DNA from: Pegoplata infirma
Taxonomy: Eukaryota; Arthropoda; Insecta; Diptera; Anthomyiidae
DNA: 64,000 nt
Assembly (NCBI GenBank): GCA_963921195.1
Contig: OY992536.1
Location: forward strand, 111,750,778-111,814,777
Direction of reading: 5' to 3'
In this document: positions 34,596 through 46,500 of the stretch, one piece after another
How positions within the stretch are numbered: the first letter of the stretch is position 1
How the letters are laid out: each line of letters begins with the position of its first letter
Translations under genes and position numbers: made by a program
The notes under the pieces: model-generated
Told to the model about the DNA's origin: nothing
The model's database searches: none
What the model saw: only the letters and a program-made list of their open reading frames with translations

Positions 34596-37500
34596 CTAAT
34601 TGTATGAAATTATAGAAATATTTTCAAAGTATTGTGGCTGGTGTGGTGGAGGTTAATTTTAAATTAAATTTATGTTTTTATACTTACTGTGCGGAACATT
34701 CTACATAGCCACAACGCCAATGTTTTCGTACTAATGTGGAAATATCTTTTAATTCCTAAAAAAAGAGAAATAAAAAAATTTAATTAGTTGTATATTTATA
34801 AATAATTGTAGATATGTTAATTATGTTGGCATATAAAAAACAAATTTTTTCGAGTGCCGAGCAAATATATTTTTTTTCATTTGAAAACACATATATCGTC
34901 GCTGCGCCTAAAAATGGAGTCATGTGTTTTAGGGCAAGTGTTCAGGAGATCAAAAAACTATTTATCTCGTATTATGAAAAACAATTTTCCAAGATAAACC
35001 GACATTTTAAATCCTACTGATGATAACAGTAGCTGGAGTGTTTTAAACCGGCATGTGAATACCAGAAATGTCTATAATTTTTAGTAAATTAAGGGGCCTT
35101 TTCACAAAAAAAGCCATAACTCAATCATAACTCAATTTTTTCCATGTGGTTGTTGTAAACAATCATAAAAAAATTAAATTTTGTTTGAAAATTTCAAAAA
35201 ATAAAGACCTGCTACCCACATTGTCCCAAAATTGATAAATAATTTTAAATTTTGAGACTTTTTATGATTGTGTTTACAACAAACACAGGGAATATGAAGT
35301 TTGAAAATAATAAAATTAGTCATAGTTCAAGGTTCTCACATTATATGCTAAAAGAGGGACCCTTAAATCATTTCGTAAAGTGAAAAACGGGTTTTCGCGA
35401 TTTTTGACATGATGGTCCATATAATAAATCCCCGTGTGAAGAAAATCTTTCGATTTTAAATCAATCGTTTTTGAATTTTCAGTCTCGATGATTTTGAAAT
35501 ATTTATAAGTTAAATCAGATAAAATTGTATGAATTAGTTTAATTGGTAATACTCAAACCTTTAAATACAATTTTAAGTTATTTTGGCTTTTTTGTTCACT
35601 CTTCAAATTTCGATTTTTTATGAAATCGATCGAAATTGAAATCGTTCGATTTTCATCACATACCAGATAGATTATTTTTGTCCACTATTGGTAGTGTTAC
35701 AATTGCCTTTATGATCCTCTAAAGGTAAGTTTTTTTTTATCACGCCCAAATTAGCGGTTAATTTCGCGAAAACAGTAAGAAATCCGCGAATTTAAGGGCC
35801 TTAAATGAAAAGCTTTAAAATTAAATTTGCACTACAAATATTGCTGCAAGTCATATCTATGTTTTTCATGCCGTAAAATTTAAAAATCATTAACTTTAGA
35901 AATTTTTCTTTAAAAAAACCCATCTGAAAATCAGCCAATCTTAAATGACAGTTTGCATGTACACTCAAAAAAAAACCCTTGTAAAATAACAAGAAAAACT
36001 TGTAACTTTTTTTTGTTTGCTACCTCCTATTTGACAAAAGTTCCTAATAATTTTACAAGATTTTTATCAATAATTTTGTAATTTTACAAGGTTTTTACCA
36101 ATAAAATTGTAAATTTACAAATTTTTTGATACGATAAAATTTACAAAGGGGTTTCGTAATTTTACTAGAGTTTTTGCTACCTTTTATTTTACTAGAATTC
36201 CTAGTAATTTTACAAGCTTTTTACCAATAATTTTGTAATTTTACAAGCTTTTATCAATAAAATTGTAAATTTACAGTTTTTTGGCGCAATTGAAATTACA
36301 CTCAAAAAATTATGTCATTAACTGTTTGTAGTTTATTTAAAAAGTTTTACGCTTAGTCATTTTTAAAAGAAAAAACATTTGTTTGATGTTCAGTTTTTAT
36401 TAATGACTACTTCTGTCCTTTATTTCAAAAATAACACACTTAAAAATTAAGACTTTCATTAATATTTAATTTTTAAAGTCATTTATTTTTGTTCTGTAAG
36501 TAAAAACTACTGATTATTCTTTAAATTTTTAATGATTTGTGTAAGTAATTTTTTTTTAAATTGTTGGTATTTTTTAATGATATATCATTAGTTTTTACCT
36601 ACACAAGTAGGTTATTTGTTTGTAGAAAAAAAAATCAAAAAATTATTTATAGAAATATGAAAACATATTTGTATCAAGTGGCTTTGGCACGATGGGTAGA
36701 GTGTCTGGCCAGAATGTAGTTGATTGCGGGATCGATTCCCCAAAATTTTATTAAAAATTTTTAAAAAAATATTTCAATAGAAAATTGTATAAAATAACCT
36801 ACGAAATCATTAATTTTTAATGTTTTCGTAGGTTATTTTTTTGTAATTTGTTGCTAAAAATAACAGAACTATCATTAATTTTTAATGTTTTCGTAAGTAA
36901 TTTTTTTTCGAATTTGTTGGTAAAAAAGAATAAAAAACTGTAATTGTTTAATGTTTAATGTTATTTATTTTAGAAAATCTTTTCAACAGTAAAAAATAAA
37001 TGTTGATGTTTGTTAAAACAAATGAATAATTACTGGGATGGTTTTCAATTGTTTATTCACTAGTTTTAAATGTGTTTTTCATTTGTTTTTGCCTACAAAA
37101 TATTTTGTGTGTACAAGGAATTCTCATGAATTCACTAGATTTTTTTTGTAAAATTATCTTGAAAATTTGTAAAATTACAAAAAGATTTGTAAAACTACAA
37201 AAAAATGTGTAAATTTGGATTTGTTAAAAAACAAGGAAAACTGCCAAATATTGGTAAAATGGGATTACGAGACTTTTCCTAGTAATTTGACAAAATTTTT
37301 TTTTTTGTGTGTAGAAACATGAAATTTAGGATCCTCCAGCTCAAAAAAAAACCTTTCAAATTTTATTACAGTAAAAGGTTAACATTCTAACTTAAGTAGG
37401 TACTTTTTGTATAATTGTAATGGTAACAACAGTGTAATTTAAAAGTTTTTCCATCTTCTGAAAAGTTGATTTTTGAAATGCTGTATGCAAAACATTCTAA

Positions 37501-40500
37501 AAAAATAATTTTAGTAATTTCTGATTCTATAAAAAAAATGGGGTGTTTACCCCATTGGGTACCTTTTTAGTACTTTTTAAAGGGAATTAAAGGACATCTT
37601 GAAAATTTTTAAAATTACAAAAAAAAAGTAAAATTACAAAAAAAAAATGTTAATTTCGATTTGTTAAAAAACATGGAAAACTGTCAAATATTGGTAAAAT
37701 GGGACGAGACTTTTCCTAGAAATTTAACAAAGTTTTTTTTTTGTGTGTACCATACATTTAAAAACGGAGTAAACAATTTAGAATCATCATGTCCGAAATA
37801 TATACATTAGAGTGTCCCTTATTTTGGAAATGTTAGAAATCTTGAGACGGTACCCGCTCATTTTTTTCCTTTTGACTTAAAAATAACTCAGGAAAAATTT
37901 TACGCCCCTAGGACCACGCCTTCCCTACGCGACGGGGCCTTAAAGAGCGGGGCCTTAAAAATCATTTTTCCATACAAACCAAAAAATTTTTTTTTTGATT
38001 TTTAATTTTTTTGTTATTATTTATTATATTACTTGGTTTGCTTATTCACGACAAAAAATTTGATTTTGGTGGGATAAGTCTTTCAGCGCTAAAAAAATTT
38101 TCGCCAAAAAAAATTTTGAACCGCCGGGGTCCTGCAGTAAAAAATTTTTAAAAAATATTTTTTTTTAGTTTTGACCAGCAACGGTTTTAGTTGTTATGTT
38201 GCTTTTAATGATATATATTCCAAAAAAAAAATTATTCATACCTGTGACATCTTTATCTTTTTCGAAAAAAAAATTTTTAGCCGTAGGGATCCTACGGTAA
38301 AAAATTTTTAAAAAATATTTTTTTTTAGTTTTGAAAAGCAACGGTTTTAGGTGTTATGTTGTTTTTAATGATATATATTCCAAAAAAAATATTATTCATA
38401 TTTGTGACATCTTTATCGTGTATCGAAAAAAATCAACAATGCATTTTGTACCCTTTTTTAGAACACGATAAAGATGTCACAGATACAAAAAATATTTTTT
38501 TATGAATATATATCATTTAAAGCAACATAGCAGCTAAAACCGTTGCTGGTCAAAACTAAAAAAAAATATTTTTTAAAATTTTTTACTGTAGGACCCCGGC
38601 GGCTCAAAATTTTTTTTTGCGAAAATTTTTTTAGCGCTGAAAGACTTATCCCACCAAAATCAAATTTTTTGTCGTAAATAAGCTAAGCAAGTAATATAAT
38701 AATTAACAACAAAAAAATTAAAAATAAAAAAAAAATTTTTTGGTTTGTATGGAAAAATGATTTTTTAGGCCCCGCTTTTTAAGGCCCCGTCGCGTAGGGA
38801 AGGCGTGGTCCTAGGGGCGTAAAATTTTTCCTGAGTTATTTTTAAGTCAAAAGGAAAAAATTAGCGGGTACCGTCTCAAGATTTCTAACATTTCCAAAAT
38901 AAGGGACACTCTAATATACATATGGGGGTTTTCGTGTCAACTGACACAACTTTTGAAACCGATGTCTTCCGATCGGGATGAAATTTGCACCAAGGTTAGT
39001 CCTATTGGATAGTAGTTCAGACACAATTTTTCAACGAGATCGGTCAAGAACTCTCTGAGTTAGAGGGGGTCGAAATTTGACATTTTGGCCAAAGAGGTGT
39101 TGATTCTCATCCATGTAACTTCTTACCTATTGTTTTTAGAAAAATGTGTCCCAAAGAGTTTAGATAGCTATTTCTTCAGTCTTTCGAAAAAAAATATAAA
39201 AAAAATAAAAAAAAAATTTTGATTTTTTTTCTTAAAAATCCAAAACTTTTTTGACTTTTTCCTCAAATTGGGCCTTTTTTTTTTTTTTTTTTTTTGATTC
39301 AAAACAAAGCTTAGGTGATTTCCTTTAAGAGCTGTGGGGTCGCTTAGTGGGATGCGAGTGGGATATCTATGAAAAATTTTTTTTTTTAACTTTGGAACAC
39401 AAAAAACGGTTCTTCAATTTGCACTATTAGGCGTGGGATAGCTAACCAGTTTTCGGTTTCGATCCGCGATACCCACTAATTTTTTTAGGTTCGAAAAAGA
39501 AAGCACGAGCGAAAAAATGGGGGCGGTGGGAAGGGGCCATATGGCCCCTCATTGGGGTCAAAGTTGGGCGTAAAGAGGTAAAAATCCTCAAAAAGCCCCA
39601 AAACTCCCCTAGAAACGCCCCTGGAGGGGTGCAATGTGAGACCGACCTCCAATAATTTTCTGCCCCCGATATTTTTCTTGAACATACCTTACCCCTATTT
39701 CCACTTCCTAAGGGGGCTCCCATACAAAATGATATTTTTATAAAATTTGCTCCTACCGCTCTAACTGTTCATAGGGTGCCCCTAGAGATGTAAAATGTAT
39801 GACCGACCCCCAATATTTTTTCAACTCCAGCATTTTCTTAGAATATACCTACCCTTTATTTTCAACTCTTGAGGGGGTCCCCATACATTTTTTTTATTTT
39901 TTTTTATTAGTTTTTAAAAATACATGTTTTTATAATGTATGGGAGCCCCTTAGGGAGTGGAGATAGGGTGTTATGATGTTCGGAAAAAATGTTGGTAACT
40001 AAAAAATAATGGGGGTTGGTCGTAATTTTTGCCTCTCTAGGAGGCACGGTAGGGGCGGTAGAAGCTGGTTTATTAAAACAAATTTATAAAAAATAAAAGA
40101 AATGTATGGGGACCACCTTAAGGGTTAAAGATACATTGTAGGTATGTTTGCAAAAAATGTTGGAATTAATAAAATAATGGAGGTCGGTCATACATTTGGC
40201 CCCACTAGGGGCACTTTAGGGTAAGTTAGAATGGTAGGATCAAATTTTTTAAAAATGTTTTGTATGGGAGCCCCCTTAGGAAGTGGAAATAGGGGTAAGG
40301 CATGTTCAAGAAAAATGTTGGGAGCAGAAAAATATTGGAGGTCGGTCTCACATTGCACCCCTCCAGGGGCGTTTCTAGGGGAGTTTTGGGGGCTTTTTGA
40401 GGATTTTTACCTCTTTACGCCCAACTTTGACCCCAATGAGGGGCCATATGGCCCCTCCCCACCGCCCCCATTTTTTGGCTCGTGCTTTCTTTTTCGAACC

Positions 40501-43500
40501 TAAAAAAATTAGAGGGTATCGCGGATCGAAACCGAAAACTGGTTAGCTATCCCACGCCTAATAGTGCAAATTGAAGAACCGTTTTTTGTGTTCCCAAGTT
40601 AAAAAAAAAATTTTTTCATAGATATCCCACTCGCATCCCACTAAGCGACCCCACAGCTCTTAAAGGAAATCACCTAAGCTTTCTTTTGAATCAAAAAAAA
40701 AAAAAAAAAAAAGGGCCCAATTTGAGGAAAAAGTTAAAAAAGTTTTGGATTTTTAAGAAAAAAAATCAAAAAAATTTTTTTTATTTTTTTTTTATTTTTT
40801 TTTCGAAAGACTGAAGAAATAGCTATCTAAACTCTTTGGGACACATTTTGCTAAAAACAATAGGTAAGAAGTTACATGGATGAGAATCAACACCTCTTTG
40901 GCCAAAATGTCAAATTTCAACCCCCTCTAACTCAGAGAGTTCTTGACCGATCTCGTTGAAAAATTGTGTCTGAACTACTATCCAGTAGGACTAACCTTGG
41001 TGCAAATTTCATCCCGATCGGAAGATATCGGTTTCAAAAGTTGTGTCAGTTGACACGAAAACCCCCATATAAATGATGGTCGTAACTTTTGCTATTTTTT
41101 AGCGGTTCCGCAGTGTAAATTTAAGTTCGATTTTATATTTTAAAATAAATACATCGACAAAGGGAATACATATTTGAGTGAAAAAATCAAAATAATGAAA
41201 TTTAAAACAAAAATGTATTCCATTTCCCTGTTCTATTCCCTTTCGTTCCCCTTTCTATTCCATTACCCTCCCAGTTCAATTTTTCGTATACCCATTAGGG
41301 TGGCACGAGTTATGATTTTTTTTCGAATTTTTTGGTCTTGTTTAAGTTTGGTCTCTTTGTTTAAGTTTTTAGCCAAATCGGACAAAATTAATCCGTGCCT
41401 TTGGGGATTAAAGTTTCGATCGACAAAAATTCGAAAAAAGTCCTAATTTGTGTCTCCCTAATACCCATAGATACTCGCATAAGAACAATTTTTTAACACT
41501 TTTACCAATTGTTTACCCTTAAAATTGTAAGTCCTTCTCACCGATGTTAGTTCTGCTGATGGATCCTACACTCAGAAAAAAAAAACTTGTAAAACGCCTG
41601 GTAAAATGCCTTGTAATCCCGTTCTACCAATATTTAACAATTTTCCTTGTTTTTTAACAAAAATTCTTGTACTTTGCTCAAACGAGAACTACAGTTTTCT
41701 TGGTAATTTTACAAATTAATTTTCGTAACTGTATTCTACCATTTTGAAAGATCATTTACAAAAAACTGGAATTTTACAACAAAGTTTTTATTACGAGGAT
41801 TCTAGTTGATTTACAAAAAAAAACTGTTATTTTACAAAATTATGTTATTATGTTGTTTAACAAAAAAAAATTTTTTTTTGAAAATTTTTTATTTTTTTTT
41901 TTTAAATTTTCCAAGTCCCGGAATTTTTTTTTTTTGTATTGAAAAAGATTTTAAAAAAAGTTGCCAAAATTTTTTACGAGGATTCTAGTTGATTTACAAA
42001 AAAAACACAGTTATTTAAAAAAAATGATTTTATTACGAGGGTTTATGTTTAACAAAAAAAATATTTTTTTGTAAATTTACCATTTTGGTTTTTAAATTTA
42101 CCATTTTTTTTAGACATATTGATAATTTTTTCTTGTAAGTTTACCATTTTTTTTTTTACTTTTTCCGGTTTTAAAACAATATTTTTACTAATAAAATTGG
42201 TTATTTTACCAATTTTTGGCACATTCAAAAATACGAGTAAATCTTCGTAATTTTACGAGAATTTTACCTACCTCCTATTTTACGAGAATACACTCAAAAA
42301 ATTATGTCATTAACTGTTTGTAGTTTATTTAAAAAGTTTTCCGTTTAGTCGTTTTTAAAAGAAAAAACATTTGTTTGATGTTCAGTTTTTATTAATGACT
42401 ACATCAGTCCTTTGTTTCAAAAATAACACACTAAAAAATAACGACTTTCACTAACATTTAATTTATAAAGTCATTTATTTTTGTTCTGTAAGTAAAAACT
42501 ACTGATTATTCTTTAAATTTTTAATGATTTGTGTAAGTAATTTTTTTTTAAATTGTTGGTATTTTTTAATGATATATCATTAGTTTTTACCTACACAAGT
42601 CAGTTATTTGTTTGTAGAAAAAAAATTCAAAAAATTATTTATAGAAATATAAAAACATATTTGTATCAAGTGGCTTTGGCACGATGGGTAGAGTGTCTGG
42701 CCAGAATGTAGTTGATTGCGGGATCGATTCCCCAAAATTTTATTAAAAAATTTAAAAAAAAATATTTCAATAGAAAATTGTATAAAATAACCTACGAAAT
42801 CATTAATTTTTAATGTTTTGGTAGGTTATTTTTTTGGAATTTGTTGGTAAAAATAACAGAACTATCATTAATTTTTAATGTTTTCGTAGGTTATTTTTTT
42901 CGAATTTGTTGGTAAAAAAGAATGAAAAAACCGTAATTTTTTAATGTTTAGTGTTATTTATTTTAGAAAAGTTTGCCAACAGTAAAAAATAAATGTTGAT
43001 GTTTTTAAAACAAATGAATAATTACTGGGATGGTTTTCAATTGTTTATTCACTGGTTTTAAGTGTGTTTTTCTTTTGTTTTTGCCTACAAAATATTTTGA
43101 GTGTAGCTTCGTAAAAACACGAGATTTTTTGGTAACTTTACAAGGTTTTTTTTTAGTGTATGTCAAATTTTGAGATTGAGGGGTTCAAGTTTAATGGTTA
43201 TAAACACACTCAAAAAAAATTACAAGAAAAACTTGTAACTTTTTTTTTTTGTTTGCTAACTCCTATTTGACAAAAATTCCTATTATTTTACAAGATTTTT
43301 ACCAATAATTTTGTAATTTTACAAGGTTTTTACCTATAAAATTGTAAATTTATAAATTTTTTGACACGATCAAATCTTCAAAGAGGTTTCGTAATTTTAC
43401 TAGATTTTTTTCTACCTCCTATTTAACGACAATTCCTAGTAATTTTACAAGCTTTTTACCAATAATTTTGTAATTTTACAAGCTTTTTACCAATAAAATG

Positions 43501-46500
43501 GTAAATTTACAGTTTTTTGGCGCAATTAATTACAAGGAATTCTTGTGAATTTACTAGATTTTTTTTGTAAAATTATCTTGAAATTTCTTAAAATTACAAA
43601 AAAAAATTGTAGTATTACAAAAAAAGTTAATTTCGATTTGTTAAAAAAACAAGGAAAACTGTCAAATATTGGTAAAATGGGATTAAGAGACTTTTCCTAG
43701 TAATTTGACAACGTTTTTTTTTTGTGTGTAGTAAAAATGTTTCCTTTCTATTTCCTTTTAAAAGTACTAAAAAGGCACCCAATGGGGTTAACACCACATT
43801 ATATTCTTTTAGAATCAGAAATTCCTAAAATTATTTTTTTAGAATGTTTGGCATACAGCATTTCAAAAATCAACTTTTCAGAAGATTGAAAAACTTTTAA
43901 CTTACACTGTTGTTACCATTACAATTATACAAAAAGTACCTACTTAAGTTAGAATGTTAACCTTTTACTGTAATAAAATTTGAAAGGTTTTTTTTTGTGC
44001 TGGAGGATCCTAAATTTCATGTTTCTACACAAAAAAAACTTTGTCAAATTACTAGGAAAAGTCTCGTAATCCCATTTTACCAATATTTGACAGTTTTCCT
44101 TGTTTTTTAACAAATTGAAAATTATATTTTTTTTTGTAATTTTACAAATCTTTTTGTAATTTAACAAATCTTTTTGTAATTTTACAAATCTTTTTGTAAT
44201 TTTACAAATTTTCAAGATAATTTTACAAAAAAAATCTAGTAAATTCACGAGAATTCCTTGTAGTTTTAATTGCGCCAAAAACAGTAAATTTACAATTTTA
44301 TTGGTAAAAAGCTTGTAAAATTACAAAATTATTGGTAAAAAGCTTGTAAAATTACTAGGAATTCTCGTAAAATAGAAGGTAGCAAAAAATCTAGCAAAAT
44401 TTCGAAACCTCTTTGTAAATTTTATCGTGTCAAAAAATTTGTGAATTTACAATTTATTGGTAAAAACCTTGTAAAATTACAAACTTATTGGTAAAAATCT
44501 TTTAAAATTACTAGGAATTTTTGTCAAATACACTCAAAAAAAAAAGTTTGTAAAATGACATAAAATCCCCGTGATTTTACGGGGCAGGTTTTGTAAAATA
44601 TGTACTAGCAAGAATCCCCGTAAAGTTACGGGGATAATTTGTAAATTGATTTAAGAAAAGAAAATGTAAATTTACAATTTTTTTTTGTAAAATATCATCT
44701 TCGAGGTGAACATTTTTTTTGTAAATTTGCAAAAAATTTGGTAAATTTACAAAACAAAATTGTAAACTTACAGAAAAAGGTTGTTATTTTACAAGGAAAA
44801 ATAGAAAATGAAAAAAAAAAATAAATTGTAGATTAACAAATTATTTGGTTAAACTACTGTTTTTTATGCAAAAAACTTATATATTTACAATAAAAAGTGG
44901 TAAATTTACAATTTTTATTGTATATGTACCATTTTTCCTTATTTTTTTTGCCGTAAAAACAGTAGTTTAACCATAAAATTTGTAAGTTTACAATATTGTT
45001 TTTGTATTTTCTATTTCATTTTTGTAAAATTACAACTTTTTTCGAAAGTATACAATTTTGTTTTTTAAATTTTCATATTTGTTTTGCAAATTTACAAAAA
45101 AATTGGTTTATTTACATATTGGTTTTGTAAATTTAAAGGTTTTTTCCATTGGTGCATCTTATTTTTCCTTCTTCGGCAGCTGGAGTAGCACTTCAACAAC
45201 CTGAAAAGATTTTTTTTCACTTGAGCACTTTTAACAAACTTTTTAATGTATAACACTGCACTTTTTTATTTATTTTCGACATTTCGTTTTTCTTAAGTAG
45301 AACATATGAGAATTGCGAAGGAGGCTACACAAGAAATTTCTTATATTTTCAGGAAAAATTAGTCAAAAAATAATTTTTTTTTTTTTGAATTTTTAATTAT
45401 TTTCACAAGTATTTGTAAAAAATCGGAAAAAAAATTTTGGATATTGTAGATTGGATGTTTAAGTACCAGTTAAAATAAGAAAAATTTGATTTTTTATAAT
45501 TGGCAGCTTTCTCTTGACATTTTAGGTACCAAATTTAAAAAAAAAAAATACCAAAAAAATATGGTAAAATCACCAAAAAAAAAAAAAAATGGTAAAAATA
45601 CAAAAAAAACTAGAACAATTATATAGTAGAAACACATAAAAATTGTGGTATTTTACTTAACGCAAATTACCAAAAAAACGGTGTAAAAATTATTTATAAA
45701 CAATTATTTTTACCTAAATTTTTCACTTCAAAACGCAAAAAAAAATCTGAACTTAGAAAATTTTTGCGTGTCCTGTTGTTGAATAATTATTTTTTTTTTT
45801 GTAAAACAACATTAATTCTAGTAATAAACTAAGTTTTGTAAAATTACATTGTAATTTTGTACTTTTCAATACATACAATTCAAACTGAAAACCTTGTAAG
45901 CGATCTTAAAAAAAAAAATTTTGTAATAACACATTTTTTTGGTAGAAAGACTAAATAACATCAAGTAAAATTTTGTTGTACAATAACAGTTTTCATGTGT
46001 AAAAAAACTTAACACCTTGTAGTACTTTTTTAATTTGTAAAATAATTCACTTTTTTGTAAATTTACCTAAAAATTTTGTAAAATAAATTTACCAACACAT
46101 AATAGTAAAATTACAAAGCAAACTGTAGTTTTCGTTTTATTAAATATACAACAATTTTTGTAAAAAGACAAAAATATTAGTAAAATAGAATTACAAGACC
46201 TTTTACTTGTAATTTTACAAACTTTTTTTTTGAGTGTAGCCTATCTCTACCCTGAAGGACCACAGTAAAACTTGGTGAACAGATTTTTGAAATCGGATGG
46301 GTATGGGGAATTGGATAAGTAACTTTGGAGATTTTAAAATTTAAACCTTTTTGGCCAAAAGTGTTATAGAAGTGGTAAAAATTCTTAACAAACATCTCAA
46401 CATAACCGGTATAAAATTGTACTTCAGAAATTTTGTAGCTCAGAAGTTTTTTTTTTGGCATTTTTTCAAACGCCTTTGAAAAAAATTAAATCTACAGTGG

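Larger units (their letters stand above)
35962..37747 (+). mobile_element. TA-flanked element of TTGTAAAATTACAA motifs
   Basis: Starts CACTCAAAAAAAAACCCTTG, ends with T run and GTGTG, flanked by TA (35960-35961, 37748-37749). The interior is made of TTGTAA/TTACAA palindromic words. It holds the 813-bp element at 36299-37111 and a 280-bp segment (37312-37590) that reappears inverted at 43740-44027. The 3' part occurs twice (37150-37311 and 37590-37747). Confidence 0.7.
35330..41115. mobile_element. Fragmented palindromic element ('D' family) split by insertions
   Basis: The pieces at 35330-35961, 37750-37807, 38914-38920 and 41070-41115 line up with the complete copy at 52728-53783 (shared: 'ttctcacattatatgctaaaaga', 'ttaatttcgcgaaaac', 'tgcaagtcatatct', 'catgtccgaaatatata', 'aatgatggtcgtaact', terminal 'ccgcagtg' then TA). 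Three other elements were inserted into it, each at a TA. Its left arm is missing. Confidence 0.65.
41569..43158 (+). mobile_element. CACTCAGAAA-ended element with nested 813-bp MITE
   Basis: Starts CACTCAGAAAAAAAAAAC, ends TTTTTTTTTAGTG, with TA on both sides (41567-41568, 43159-43160). Interior words are TTGTAA/TTACAA and TTACGAG. The 813-bp element was inserted at 42291-43103. A partial relative is at 56370-56700. Confidence 0.7.

Noticed and set aside
34814..35020. 68-codon open frame near the G5 exon
   Set aside because: Lies on the opposite strand in the intron, overlaps a dispersed repeat, and shows no splice or domain evidence.
39442..40503. 90-93 codon open frames on both strands
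   Set aside because: They are mirror images in the arms of a palindromic element and come from its repeat unit; no protein-like features.
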